Positions 12,301 through 24,600 are shown, counted from the first letter of the stretch. The stretch: 64,000 nucleotides of DNA from Diplolepis rosae (GCA_030998225.1 JAPYXD010000680.1:8990001-9054000); one strand, 5' to 3'. Notes: generated by a model not told the origin, from the sequence alone. Numbers and translations are program-made.

Positions 12301-12765
12301 AGGTGTATCCCTCATGGCGATTCCGGTTTTCTACTCTAACTTCTTCTTGCGGTACATCGACATGGTAAATATGCCTAATAATGATCTAATATTATTAGTA
12401 AACGCAGTAAATATTATTTTTATATTAGTAATAACATAGTGAATGTAAGTAATTCATCATAAGAAATTATTTGTGCATGAAAGATGAAATCGTAAAGTTT
12501 TTTGCTTCAAAACGCATTTTCAAACTTCACCTTGCATAAGAACAAAATAAAAATTTACCTATAATTTAATACGATTGAGAACAAATTAAAATTTAGAATT
12601 TATAACGAATTGAGAGTATAATATAAGAGATACTTACACCTCCTCTGGCGAGAAAGGCCTTAGAACGTGTTCTACATCATCATGTTCGTTTCTAGGATTT
12701 CTGAGTAAGAGTAATCGATCTTTTCTTCGACGCCCACCAAGTTCATCAAGAGCTTTTTTAGACAT
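9392..12765 (-). pseudogene. TNP2-like (CACTA/EnSpm) transposase, two frameshifts
   Basis: Exon 1 (12765-12638, minus) starts MSKKALDELGGRRRKD and ends at a GTAAGT donor in phase 2. Exon 2 begins at 11766 after a TTTTTTTACAG acceptor and joins in frame to an acidic DEVDSDDASDGSL segment. It runs to the stop at 9392. A CxxC..CxxC zinc cluster is followed by DGSLYREW, YTDGIPVYKSSK, INELPF, GVLLAGTSDTPA and HGCSFC, typical of animal TNP2-type transposases. Frame shifts near 11271-11285 and near 11020-11045 break the protein; frames on both sides stay conserved, so the damage is recent or a sequencing artefact. Intact length would be about 830 residues. Confidence 0.82.
11812..11857. repeat. Tiny perfect-hairpin repeat in the transposase intron
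   Basis: CACCCAGAGAAAAGTTTA is followed after a few bases by TAAACTTTTTCTGGGT, making a hairpin of about 46 bp flanked by TA. It resembles a minimal relic of the CAC(T/G)GAGAAA MITE group seen elsewhere. It lies in the single intron of the transposase gene. Confidence 0.55.
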
Positions 12766-12949
12766 ATTGTCCACTAACTTCAGTTCTGTACACTGGCAAC
12801 TTGTACGTAAATTAACATAAATTGTTCAAATTGTTGACAGCTTAAGGTTATGTTATTTTCATTCAAACAGTGTAGTGTTGGTTACTGAAGAGTGTCGCGT
12901 GGCTTGGATCGTTCTATTTCTAAATTCCTTCTATTTTGTTCAGTCTACA
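12766..12949. promoter_or_regulatory. Shared divergent promoter of the transposon genes
   Basis: Only 184 bp separate the transposase ATG (minus, 12765) from the BEN-gene ATG (plus, 12950). Any promoters for both genes must lie here or within transcribed leaders. No clear TATA box was identified. Inferred from arrangement only. Confidence 0.45.
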
Positions 12950-15047
12950 ATGGCACCGAAAAAGAAGTTATTTGCTCTCATTTGGTGGTTGAACAGTGCA
13001 TATAAGGACACCATTCAATTGTCTCTAATTCCTAAAAACCAAAGGAAAGTGAAATCTCTTGTAACTCTGACTTGGAATGACCATCAAACTGGAAGGAAAA
13101 CGAAGGCTGAGGCCAAAATACTCGCTATAAACGGTAATTATAGTTCATGCATTTTTACCAAAACATTATTCGATACCCTGAATGTAATTCGAGGAAAAAA
13201 TATTTCAATGTATATGTAAGCCGTATCATAACACATTGTTTGTAGGTTATATTTTGCATCTAGTATAACATCTCGTGTAGATTTGTAAAAAAAATGTCAA
13301 TAAGAAGTTAATAAATTTAAATTTTGAAAAAATTTAACATACATATATACCTAGGGTAAATTAATAATTATAATAAATAAAATTGATAGAAAATTGAATT
13401 TGAGGAATATTCATGTGATCCCTCTAAATAAAATCTATGTTTTTCAGAGGATAAAGAATTTCTAGAAACATTGACTGTGACTGATAAAGAAGAAATAAAT
13501 GATCCTAAAGACAAAATTTTTACAAAAGAAGTAATAGAAGAGAAAAAAAACATGGACCAAACAACCAAACTACAAAAACATTTTAAAAAATCACACAAAA
13601 GACAGACAGAGACGATAATTAAAAGAGATATGTCCATCGTTCCTACTTGCATCAATCTACAACCAGAAAAGAAAGCTCGACTTGAGTCACCGATATCGAC
13701 TGTCCTTCAATCAAGTGCTAATAATACTGTGCAATCGTTTCTTTCCTTTTCGCCTAGAACGCAAGGAATGATTTCAGATCCCTGTACTTCAAAAAACTGT
13801 GTACCACTACACAACAATAAACCATCAATTTCTACTAAAGATGATATGGTATACACACCAGGAGAGAATAAAAATTTGGATAAAAATTTCGTAAATCTCG
13901 ATCAGACTCATAGCGCTCAAGAAAATACTGATTTTGACGACGACGAAACGTCTTCTACATCGACGAGTAGCAATGAGAAATATGAAGATCATTTATCCGA
14001 TGCAGAAAATTCTGAAGGCGTAATTCGTGCTTTATCAGCTACAATTACTGGAAAAGGTACATTTATCATATTAGGTTATTATGTTTTTACCTTGAAGAAG
14101 ACCCACATTGGGGTTGGAACGTACGTAGGTTGTTTCTACAGAAAGATTGACAATTACACGATTCCAAACATCCAGTATTTGTTTAATTGTTTCATGACCG
14201 TATGACCAAAGAAACGTTTCATTATCGTAAATTTATTATCACTATTTTTATCGAAATACTTACTCTATTTTTACTCTATTCAATCATACAAATAGTATTT
14301 ATTTTTAATTCCTACAGTTACAAAAAGAGACATAGCATTTCAAGAAGCCTTGCTAGCAGCAATGAAGCATTCTTATCAAGTTTCCCACAAGATGACTAAA
14401 AAATCTACGGAAATTTTCAAGGTAGATTACTTTGTCACTGTTTATTAAATTTTTATTTTATTTTAATATAGACAAGTTGCAAAAAACAATTATGTTACTC
14501 CTTAATTCCCTCTTTTAGATACCTCTTCAATATCTGCAAGCTGCCCCGCATATGGTAAATTCTCTTACGCTTCCCTAAACTAAGTACGTAAAAAATTATT
14601 TATTTCGAACAAGTTATTTTCGTTTCATCATAGCGAGAAATATCACCATCTTGCGGTTTCTATTTATCGGAGAACACTATCTCGTATATAAATATGACAG
14701 CAGAAAATGCAGCAGATGAGTCTGAAAAGTGGAGAGTTATAGTTAGAGAAGTCCTCTTGGAAATTTACGGAAACACAATAGCAAATTATTCAGCTACAGG
14801 AAAACGAGGAGATCGACCAGGCATTCATCCAATGTTATTCAAAGGATTATTTGGTAAACTGCTCATTTCTAATCTCCAAAATTATTTGCATTTAGTCGTA
14901 TCGTACTTATTTTTTCTTCATTTTCGAATTATAGAATGGGCTAATCAGCAGGCTGGAAATATACTTGATAAAAAAGAAATTTATAACTCATATAAACAAA
15001 ACTGCAGCCAACAAACGAAAGTATCGAAACAGAAAATCGCCTCTTAA
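12950..15047 (+). CDS. BEN-domain protein carried by the CACTA-like element
   Basis: Six exons fit phase and consensus: 12950-13133, 13448-14056, 14318-14421, 14519-14554, 14673-14853, 14935-15047. They total 1227 nt, giving 408 residues. The N-terminus (MAPKKKLFALIWWLN.. to about residue 60) resembles the small beta-rich module that precedes BEN domains. Residues 60-265 are charged, Ser/Thr-rich and probably disordered, with an acidic DFDDDETSSTSTSS run. Residues about 315-385 match a BEN domain: WRVIVREVLLEIYG, then YSATGKRGDRP and a final helix with WANQQAGN. BEN domains bind DNA. It may be the element's accessory DNA-binding protein, like plant CACTA TnpA, but this is inference. No stop or frameshift was found, unlike the transposase. 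Exon 4 is only 36 nt and is the least certain. Confidence 0.75.
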
Positions 15048-15376
15048 AGAATGTTCTTCTGTAGAAAAAAGACAAAAGTCAAGTAAGAATACTTGAATAC
15101 CACTTTTTTTGCTTATTTGTCCATGAAATAACGAATGTTTGAGGGGTTAGTTGCAGTCAGCATGGTAACAAGTAATACTTCTTTTGTGGTTTTTTCAGAG
15201 ATTAATTATTACTTTTAATTATCAAAATTCGTAATACATTATAAAGTATATAATATAATTCATGTTCATAAAGCAGATTGTTCTTTTTAATCTTTTCCTT
15301 TTTTCAAATAAAATAATATGTTTTATGTCCATACTCGTAACTTACTCATTTTAAAATAAAATATCTTTTGATTGCA

Positions 15377-15624
15377 GCACCTTTATGGATGTTGTTATTC
15401 ACGCACTTTTATTTGAAATTAGGTATTTTCATTTTTTCGCCAGATAAATTGACTTCTCCTCTGTACCTGGGGGTCAAACAAGAGCAATAAATGCATAAAA
15501 CGATGCAATTAAGTATTATTGTTTAAACCCCCGGCTATATAGAAGAAATAAATTCATCTGACAATGAAGTGAAAATACCTAATTTTAAATAAAAGAGCGG
15601 TATCAACAACATCCATGAAGGTGC
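15377..15624. mobile_element. Inverted-repeat MITE inside the CACTA-like element
   Basis: GCACCTTTATGGATGTTGTT at the left matches inverted GCACCTTCATGGATGTTGTT at the right. The arms continue through ATTAGGTATTTTCA to about 100 bp each. It sits between the BEN gene and the right end of the CACTA-like element, so it may have inserted later or be part of its subterminal region. Confidence 0.6.
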
Positions 15625-15853
15625 GTGCGCATCACAAAAAGATGCACTGAGCGTAGGACGTAGAGTACCAAAGTAGGTTGTGACTACGTCCTATTTTAGG
15701 CCTACAAGTGGAAAAAATGGAAATATGTACCGCTTTAGAGGACCAAAAGAGGACCTCAATGCTATACAAATGAGCCCTCCTTAGATCCTCTGCAAACCTT
15801 CTTTACTCCTACAATTGTAGGTTCAAAGTAGGACCAAAATTTCGACTCGGGCG

Positions 15854-16142
15854 TACAGGCCAGTATCGAGGAAAACCGTGAATTGTCCGTGCCACGCCGA
15901 TCTCAGGAATTGGGCCTGTCCAGGATGACTACCTGGCGTATTTTCCGATTGGATCTTGGCCTGCATCCCTATAAGATGATTCTGGCCCAAGAACTGAAGC
16001 CTAATGACCATCGTTTGCGTCGGGAGTTCGCGGATTGAGCGCTGGAATCAATTGAAAATGATCCCAATTTTCATCAAAAAATCATCTTTTCTGATGAGGC
16101 GCATTTTTGGCTCAAGTCTCGGGGGACATTTGCCCGATATAT
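15854..16142 (+). pseudogene. DUF4817-type transposase, 3' part after the insertion
   Basis: Continues the frame of 8787-9021: QASIEENRELSVPRRSQ, a second helix-turn-helix (LSRMTTWRIFRLDLGLHPYK), then a TGA at 16036-16038 and the first catalytic Asp block IFSDEAHFWL. It breaks off near 16142, so the rest of the catalytic domain is missing. It was a dead or dying element. The CACTA-like insertion is a second, independent break. Confidence 0.78.
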
Positions 16143-16300
16143 TGTTTAAATCATAAATGGCATAGAATATCCAATATAGAATATATAAAAAAGATTTCGA
16201 TCAATTCCGAATGAATATTCAGTGTTTTTTTTTCAATTTCAAAACATATCACCCTTATTGGGAAACCCTTTAGATAGGACTTGTATCGACCCTTTGATGA

Positions 16301-17841
16301 ATATTCGATATATGTATAAATTGGCTTTAGGGTCCAGAAATAATGAAAACTCAGTTCTTACATTCTTTCAAACTTTTCGACTCAGGTTGGAGTCCTCATC
16401 AGTGAGAATTTATTTCTATAAAAAATACAAAGGAAGAATCTTAAAAATTGCCCGTGTGACGGATAAAAATTTTAGTAAAAAAGTAATATAAGAATTGCAG
16501 GTGTGAAAATAAAATTGGACTAAGTAACTAAATTTGCGATACAGTAAAACTGTAACAAAACTGTACAAAAAAAATTTTTCCGTAAAATTGCTAAAGAGAA
16601 CCTTAAAGAAACATTGTAATAAAATGATATAAATAAATTATGCATGTAAACCTGTAAAATTGGTATAAACTGGATGTAATGAACTGTACAGAAAAAAAAT
16701 TTCCTATAAAAATACAAAGGAAGAAACTTGAGCAATTTGAAACTGTGACCGATGCAAATTATGTTAAAAATAATGTAAAAGGATTGCAAGTTTGAAATTG
16801 AAAAAAATTGGTCTAAATAACTAAATTTGCTAAAAGGTAAAGCTGTAAAACCTTAATTTGAAAAAATACTAACAAGAGAGACTTAAAAGTAACACGTGTG
16901 ACAGATAACAATTTTGGTTAACCGATATGAATGAATTGTACAAATGAAACTATAAAAATGGTCTAAACTAAATTTAAAAAATGTAAAATGTAAAAAAATG
17001 TAAAAAAATGTAAAAAAATGTTAAAAAATGTTAAAAAACCTGTACAGAAAAATTTCTTATAAAAAAGACAAAGGAAGAAACTTGAAATCTTGAACGTGTG
17101 ACCGATGAACATACTGTTAAAAAATTATGTAAAAAAATTGCAAATTTGACACTATAAAATTGGACTAAATAACTAAATTTGCGATACAGTAAAACTGTAA
17201 CAAAAACTGTACAAAAAATTTGTTCTGTAAAATTACTAACGAGAACCTTAAAGAATAGCACGTGTGGCGGATAAACATTGTAATAAAATTATATAAATGA
17301 ATTATACATGTGAAACTATAAAATGGGTCTAAACTAAATGTAAATGAACTGTACAGAACAATTTTCTCTATAAAGGTACAAAAGAAGAACTTGAACAATT
17401 TTGAACGTGTGACCGATGAGCATTCTGTTAAAAATGATGTAAAAGAATTGCAAGTTTGAAATTATAAAATTGGTATAAATAACTAAATTAGCTAAAAAGT
17501 AAAACTGTAAACCTTAATTTGAAAAAATTACCAACAAGAGAGACTTAAAAGTAGCACGTGTAACAGATAACAATTTTGGTAAACCGATGTGAATGAATTG
17601 TACAAGCAAAACTATAACCAATTTTATTTTCACACCTGAAATTCTTATATCACTTTTTTACTACAATGTTTATCCGTCACACGGGCAATTTTTAAGATTC
17701 CTCCTTTGTATTTTTTATAGAAATAAATTCTCACTGATGAGGACTCCAACCTGAGTCGAAACGTTTGAAAGAATGTAAGAACTGAGTTTTCATAATTTCT
17801 GGACCCTAAAGCCAATTTATACATATAGTATATCGAATATT
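16301..17841. mobile_element. Inverted-repeat element with hammerhead-like arms
   Basis: Arms of about 220 bp (16301-16519 and 17619-17841) are near-identical and inverted. Both start with ATATTCGATATA and TAAATTGGCTTTAGGGTCCA. Each arm contains CTGATGAGGACTCC..GAGTCGAAA, a hammerhead-ribozyme-like core. The interior is a diverged direct repeat of about 640 bp. No coding region is present. A related, larger element lies at 32308-36671. Confidence 0.7.
16527..17618 (+). repeat. Interior direct repeat, period about 640 bp
   Basis: ACTAAATTTGCGATACAGTA occurs at about 16528 and 17169. The following blocks (CTGTACAAAAAA, GAACCTTAAAGAA, TGTACAGAA, GAAGAAACTTGA, CGTGTGACCGATGA) recur in the same order. 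A short run of GTAAAAAAAT-type units lies at 16980-17035. Non-coding. Confidence 0.65.
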
Positions 17842-18654
17842 TGAACATATTGTAACTTTCCTAATTTTTGCTTAATTGAAAAATATTATCGAAACAATTA
17901 GTAGAGATTTATGAGCACTATCAGAAGCCAATATCGCGATTTTTGATTTTTTCAAAAAAAAGTTTCAAAAACACTAAAAATGCTTTTATTTTCACAATTT
18001 TTTTCGGATGTGACTGGTTAATGATCTCGTTCTTTCTTTCTGGGCTTTCAAGAGGTGTGACGAATTTCATTCCAATCCGATAGTTCTATCCAGAGCTATC
18101 GTGTCCATAGACGGCAGACAGACTGACGATTTCGTAAAAATCGTTTTTTCTGACTCATGAAGTCTCAAAACGTACATATTTGATGAAAATTCCGAAAGTG
18201 ATTTTCCACATAAAACCAATATCTTCTTATATGATGAGAATGTAAAAATCATAGATCGTGAATGAATGTGAGTTGATATTTGCAGGACCCTACGTGATTT
18301 GGTCCTTTTCGACACTGGTCCTGTTTTTATGCAAAGCACGTGAAGCCTACAAAATTTTAACATGTTGAAGATCGCACGTAGACTGCCTTTGGAACAGGGC
18401 CAATAAAATTTCTCGTTACAGGGTCTCAGTAAGGCCACATTAATAAGTTACTATTGATTTATGTTTTTACTTGCGCTGCTCAAATTAAGTGCTTAGTTCG
18501 AGGTCCTCATTAAGAAATGCTGATAACAATCTGTATTTAAAAAAGTATCATCTTACGTTAAAGAATCGTCATCATTATTTTTCACAGTGTATACCTAAAT
18601 GAAAGCAAAAAATTTGGGGGAAAAGAACAGAGGAAATTTTTCTAGGAAGCTAAA
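17842..18654. other. Intergenic DNA upstream of serine protease homologue 2
   Basis: No gene or element recognised. The sequence is less A/T-monotonous around 18050-18440, but no frame shows a known family. The final 100 bases should contain the promoter of the gene starting at 18655. Confidence 0.45.
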
Positions 18655-21600
18655 ATGAAAATTATTATTTTTACTTTGCTAAAAATGGTTGTCGCTGTAG
18701 GTCAGTAAGTTCGATTATTAATATTGACTATTTTTCTAAAGTGCTTTCCATAATATAAACGTAAATCTTCTACTCGATGTGAAAATAGCAAAATGTACTA
18801 GTTCGATACAAGAATTGTATAATGAGTTGATGACTATTTTCTGTAAATTATTTGCAAATAATAATTTGTTTATGATACGCAAATTTCGTGGAGATCATTT
18901 TTTATGTCTATACTGTTTAACAGAATCTATGTCACCATTGGAGAAAAGATTTGGTGGAGAACTAATTCAAAGTGTTTCAATGCGATACGTGGTATCAATA
19001 TATAAGAGAATGTGTAAGTTTTAATTTGAATATCTTACGTTTCAAGAATAAATATGAAATAATTCTTAAACTCAAAGGAATATGGTACTTTTCAATTGAA
19101 AAAAAATATCAAACTATTTAAAAAAATTTTAAGGAAGTTTAAAAGATTTCCTTTCAGAAAAATATTTGGTTAATCTAACCAGAATTTAGTTGAATTAACA
19201 AAAAGAATTTGTTTTTTTTGTAATTTGTAATTTTGGTTACTTTAACGAAACAATTCGTTTCGTGTAACGAAAGACTGTTTGGATAAAATTTCGTTAAATC
19301 AAACGAATATTCTGGTTGATTCAACCAAACTTTAAAAACAGTAAAATTGAAACGTAGATAAATCATACTTCAAAAGTGGAAAATTAAAGGTTAACAAGAG
19401 TTAAAATGATTTAAAATTAAATTCGAAAATTAGAACATATTAAAAGCTCTTTTATAGTTTGTTTCCTTGTGGATAATTTGTTATTGAAAGTAGTATAAAA
19501 CAGGCAAAGTATTTATATTTTACTTGGAAGTAGATAAAAAAGCTTCATTTTCCAAAAAAGTGAAATGACTGAGACAACTAATAAATTGGTGGATTAATCT
19601 TTTCCAGACCGCATGACAGAACACTTTGCCGGGATAATGATTTCCAATCAAAATGCTTTATCCGCTGCCCACAAAACTATGAATATCGAAAGAGAAAATT
19701 GTGGGTATGATGCTTGGGCTGTACTTGGACTTGACACTATCAATCCACAAGAAATACAAATTATAGATATACAAGTACCTGATAATGCGAATGTACTAAA
19801 AGGCTGGTCCAACGACATTGCGGTCTTAACAGTAAGTCAGAAGATAAAAATGTTAATTGAAATATTCAGTTTATTCAGTAAAATTGACTGATAATTAAGT
19901 CCAAATCAACCAATAAAATCGTAAAGAATGAGATAATACTTTTTGACTTGTAAAAAATGTTCTAACAATGTAATTTCTGAAAAGGCATAACAATACAACG
20001 ACCAATAGAAATTAACATATTGATATTTGTTAGTGCAAATTATAGCTTTATTTTTTAACAGTAAATTAATATTATGCGAACAGAATTTCTGAAACGGATC
20101 ACCCAAATTGGATGAAAATTCAAATCTACTTCAAAATTATTTTTTACGATAGTGTTTACCATTCCTGACATAAACCTAAAGTGATTTCGTTCAAAAATTT
20201 CTTTTGTTTATAATATTAACAATTAAAGATTTTTGTCACTTTTTTTGTAAAATTAATTCTGGCTGATCTAATTATCCGATTTTTATGTTTTTTGTGACAA
20301 TGGAATCGTTATTTAACATAGATTGACTATGATTTTTCCCGATTTGAAAACTTGAAATTTTCTGTGAAATATTAATAATTGTTTATAACAAATTGATAAA
20401 CAAATGTCTTCTTCATCGGATTTCGACTGGAAAAAAAACCACATGTACTTTATTCAATTATCTTTCATATTTCGTTGAGAAAAATAATCGCCCGCATTTT
20501 GGAACGATCCAATTCGGTAGAAAACATAGTCGCGCGAGGTGCCAAAACTGTGCCGTTCGCTCGCGCGCATTTATTCTTCACCACGCAAATGCTTCGTGCT
20601 ATGTACAAAGGATTTCTCGGGTGAATAAATAAACGTAACAAAATACTTAGTTGGAACATTTAATGATGAATAACTAGAAGAAGAATGATATATAGTACAA
20701 TATACTGAATTAAATGATTGATTTTACACATAATTCTGGTTAATGTAAGTGTTTGGAATATTTTACAAATAATGTGTTGATTTTTCGGCTGATCGAAAAC
20801 TAACAAATTAAGGTAAAAGCACCAATATCCGGACGTCTAAGGAAATGTCATTCAATTTTTTGTATTAATCGTTCTAAATGTGATGCGGAATCAAGAATTG
20901 CCGCGATTATTTTGATGTATGTGTCCTCCCTACTATAACAAAAAGTCCAGAGTTGTGTTGAATCTGAATAATCCATTTTAATAATTCTCTTCATTAAATA
21001 ATGCTCTGGAACCAATTGTCGAACGGGAAAAGTAGAGCCTTTTTTTTCTTGGCGAAGTTTTAATTTCTAATTCAACAAATTTTTCACTTTTTTAAAGTGT
21101 ACGTTTCGAGGTTTGTATACGGTACAACCAAAATAGCGTTAAGTCATTCATAAATCTTTAATTCTGAGAAAAATTCATGGCTCTGTCCGGCTATTGGGTA
21201 CTGTCCGGCTATTGGTGCTTTTACCTTAACTCATCATATTATTAAGCCTCCAAATGATACATAATAATTAACGTTCGATCCTGCACAGAGTACCAATATC
21301 TGAATTCGATACTATTTTGCACAAAACGTGCTTTGGTTCTGTGGCTGTCTCGAATGAATAATAATAATGATAATAATAATAATGACATATAGCATAAACC
21401 ACTTTGCCAAAAAAACACTCGAAATTCTAGAACACCACTACAAAAATAACGCGTTAATTTTTTATAGAGGTCTGTGCTCAGTTTCGACTGTGAAAATACT
21501 GATCTACAAAAGCAAAAATAATAATGATGTGGAAAAAAACAAATGACGATCGCTAGCAACTAACGTGTTCAAAGGCGTCGAACGCTCCGTGTCAAAGCGC

Positions 21601-24600
21601 GCTCCGAACGTTCGATCATATTTAAATTGGCATTACATTAATCAACAATAAAAATGAGAAAAAAATCTTTTTGCAAAATTAATCTGGATTTTATTTCACA
21701 TTGTCAATGCCTATCGAAAAAATATGATAACGAGTAGAAGTAATTTTTGACCATATTTGAGTGATCTGTTTAAGGAGTATATCATCCTTGAAAATACTAC
21801 ACTGAGAGAAAAAATAATGTCACCGCAACAAAATAGTTTTGTTAAACTGATTTTGTTGTCAATACTAAAATTTGGTTGGCATTACAAAAAGAATGGTTAA
21901 TCTTACCAAAAAATGTATTTGGTTCGAACAAATAATTTGATTGAATGCCTTGGTTAAACCACCTAAATAATTTGGTTGTCCCGACAAAATGTATTACCAC
22001 TCATGTGTATTCTTTTGTTTATATCAGTATTTCGTTCGCGTCGCACGCAACCGGCACATCATCCTATCTTTCCTCTTCATAAAATATGTTATGAGAGTTA
22101 AACTAGGGCTTAAGGTGGCGCTAGTATTAATTATGTTCTGCTAGACCACATAATGCACAGAAAAAATACGAAAAAGTGGCAAATTAATCTCTAAACAAAC
22201 CATGTTACAGAGTAAAAATTATTTTAAACTAGTAGTTAAACTATTTTCATATTATTGTGTTATTTTCCATGTGTTACGTGCTTTGACAGTGCAAAGTCAC
22301 GCGGCTCTTTTGTTTGATTCGATGTAGCAAACTTTACCGAGAAACCACATGTCTTCATTTTCGCCGTTCACCGAAATTTAATTTAATCGAATTCGCGACT
22401 TCATATTTATTGATGTCTGACTTAAAAATGCAGCAACTCTTGGAGGAATGGGGCTTACCAGGCCTGATAAATACCTTCAAAGGTAAATCTAACCCTAATC
22501 TAACCCTAATAGTGCATTTAATCAAAAATATTCATTTATCATTTTTCACTTTTATTTTGGGATTAAAATTAATATGGCAGAGTCTTGCAAAGTGATTGTT
22601 AAAAATCTTACCAGAAAGTGTTCAGAAAATTTTAACAATGTAAATAATGATACGTGTAGTTGACTTTTTTTTTACTTTTATGATTTGTAGATTCGAATAA
22701 CCTCGGAAATTCATATTTCTCTTTCCGTGCATAGAAATATGTTTTATCTGTGCCAAAAGTATTGCTAATTTAACAAAATTATGAATTTCCTTCAACAAAA
22801 CGATTTTGTTCTACTAAAAAAAAGTATGCTCTCCCAACAAAATAATTTTGCTCTTTCAAAAAAATAATTTTTTTCTTGGAACAAAATAATTTTGTTAAAT
22901 AAACAATAAGTTTTGTCATACTAACAAAACACTTTTGTTATCACTACAAAATTATTTGGTTGAGTGAAACTAAAAATTCAACAACAAAATTTTGTTGGTC
23001 AAACAAAACATTTTGTCAGCTGTATATCAAACAAATTATTTTGTTGCGACAACCAAATTTTTGTTGGCACTACCAAACTGTTTTCTCAGTGTACCTATTC
23101 TGTGCTAAATTTAAATAAACTGATGTCAAGATTGTATACTACTTATATACGTTTCAAAAATCTATTATTTATTCACCCAAGAAATCATTTTTACATAGCA
23201 CGAAGCATTTGCGCGGTGAAGAATAAATGCGAGCGAGCGAACGGCACAGTTTTGGCACCTCGCGTGACTATGTTGTCGACCGAATTGGATCGTTCCCAAA
23301 TGCGGGCGATTTTTTTTCTCAACGGAATATAAAAGATAATTGAATAAAGTACATGTGGTTTTTTTTTCCAGTCGAAATCCGATGAAGAAGACATTTGTTT
23401 ATCAATTTGTTATAAACAATTATTAATATTTCACAGAAAATTTCAAGTTTTCAAATCGGGAAAAATCATAGTCAATCTATGTTAAATAACGATTCCATTG
23501 TTACAAAAAACATAAAAATCGGATAATTAGATCAGCCAGAATTAATTTTACAAAAAAAGTGACAAAAATCTTTAATTGTTAATATTATAAACAAAAAAAT
23601 TTTTTGAACGAAATCACTTTAGGTTTATGTCAGGAATGGTAAACACTATCGTAAAAAATCATTTTAAACTAGATTTGAATTTTCATCCAATTTGGGTGAT
23701 CCGTTTCAGAAATTCTGACCCAGATATATATATATATTTCTGTTAGTAATAATTTCTCAGGAGCATCACCAAATTTTATTTAAGTCACAATATGTATTGT
23801 CGTTTTATAAAAATGTGACTTCTAGGAATCAGATAAAATTTACTGGAATAAAATACAGGATTTATTTTAAATTGTTATTGACTTCTGTAGTTTATTGAAC
23901 CAAGCCAGAATGATGATATCTCGCCTGCTCTTTGGGCTAATGAGGTTTACGATCTGACAGGGTTAGCCAAATATGGTGTATACAAATTAAATTTTGAATT
24001 TAAAAATCATGCACGAATCCATCTACAAGGTCATATGCTAAAAAAATCATACGAAATTGTAGAAACTAACGTTTGTAAGGACGTTTACAAATTGACTATA
24101 CAAGACAATCAGTTCTGTAGTGTAGAACAAAACGACACAATTTTCTTAGAGGTAAGAAACTAAATCATATCTCCTTTATGTCTATTATTATTTTATTATA
24201 TTAAAAATCGATACGTGCCTTATTTTAATAATAAAACCACCAAATGAAATTTTAATTATTGGCCAAATAAAAAAGTTTTGACTCTGAGATTTAATTATTT
24301 GAATATTGCTTGCATTGTTTTGTAATTTTGAGAATTTTCTGCTCAAGTCAAGTTTGGTTTTTTGAAACAATTTTTTTTCTCGATGAATGATTAATTTTAA
24401 TTATAATTATGTTGTGCAACCTTGTGTTGTAGAATTATGTTTTTTATTTCCTTGTATGTAATAAAAATTTGTAAAATTATCCGTTTCTAAACACTCTCTT
24501 AGTTTGAATCATTAAATGTAATTTAAAATAATTGAATTTATAGCTAAGAATCAGTCATTGATTGAAGATTGTAAAAAAAATTACGGATTCAAATTAAAGG

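Larger units (their letters stand above)
9022..15851. mobile_element. CACTA/EnSpm-like DNA transposon, 6.83 kb, with BEN-domain partner gene
   Basis: The ends are inverted repeats of at least 24 bp: CCCGAGTCGAAATTTTGGTC at 9022 and its reverse complement ending at 15851. Both are followed by a shared CCTAC and a diverged TTGAACCT. The target duplication is CG (9020-9021 and 15852-15853), confirmed because removing the element repairs a transposase reading frame. Subterminal zones contain repeated CAGTCCTCCTTTA/ATCCTCC-type motifs (9045-9290, 15690-15830). Inside are two divergent genes: a TNP2-like transposase on the minus strand and a six-exon BEN-domain gene on the plus strand. The termini are not CACTA, so superfamily placement rests on the transposase. 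Confidence 0.88.

Noticed and set aside
13471..14205. 244-codon frame as a stand-alone gene
   Set aside because: It is the second exon of the BEN gene plus read-through past a GTACAT donor at 14057; phases match the neighbouring exons.
20393..20632. Open frame in the left long inverted-repeat arm
   Set aside because: The mirror frame in the other arm has different breaks, and no family pattern is present; treated as repeat sequence.
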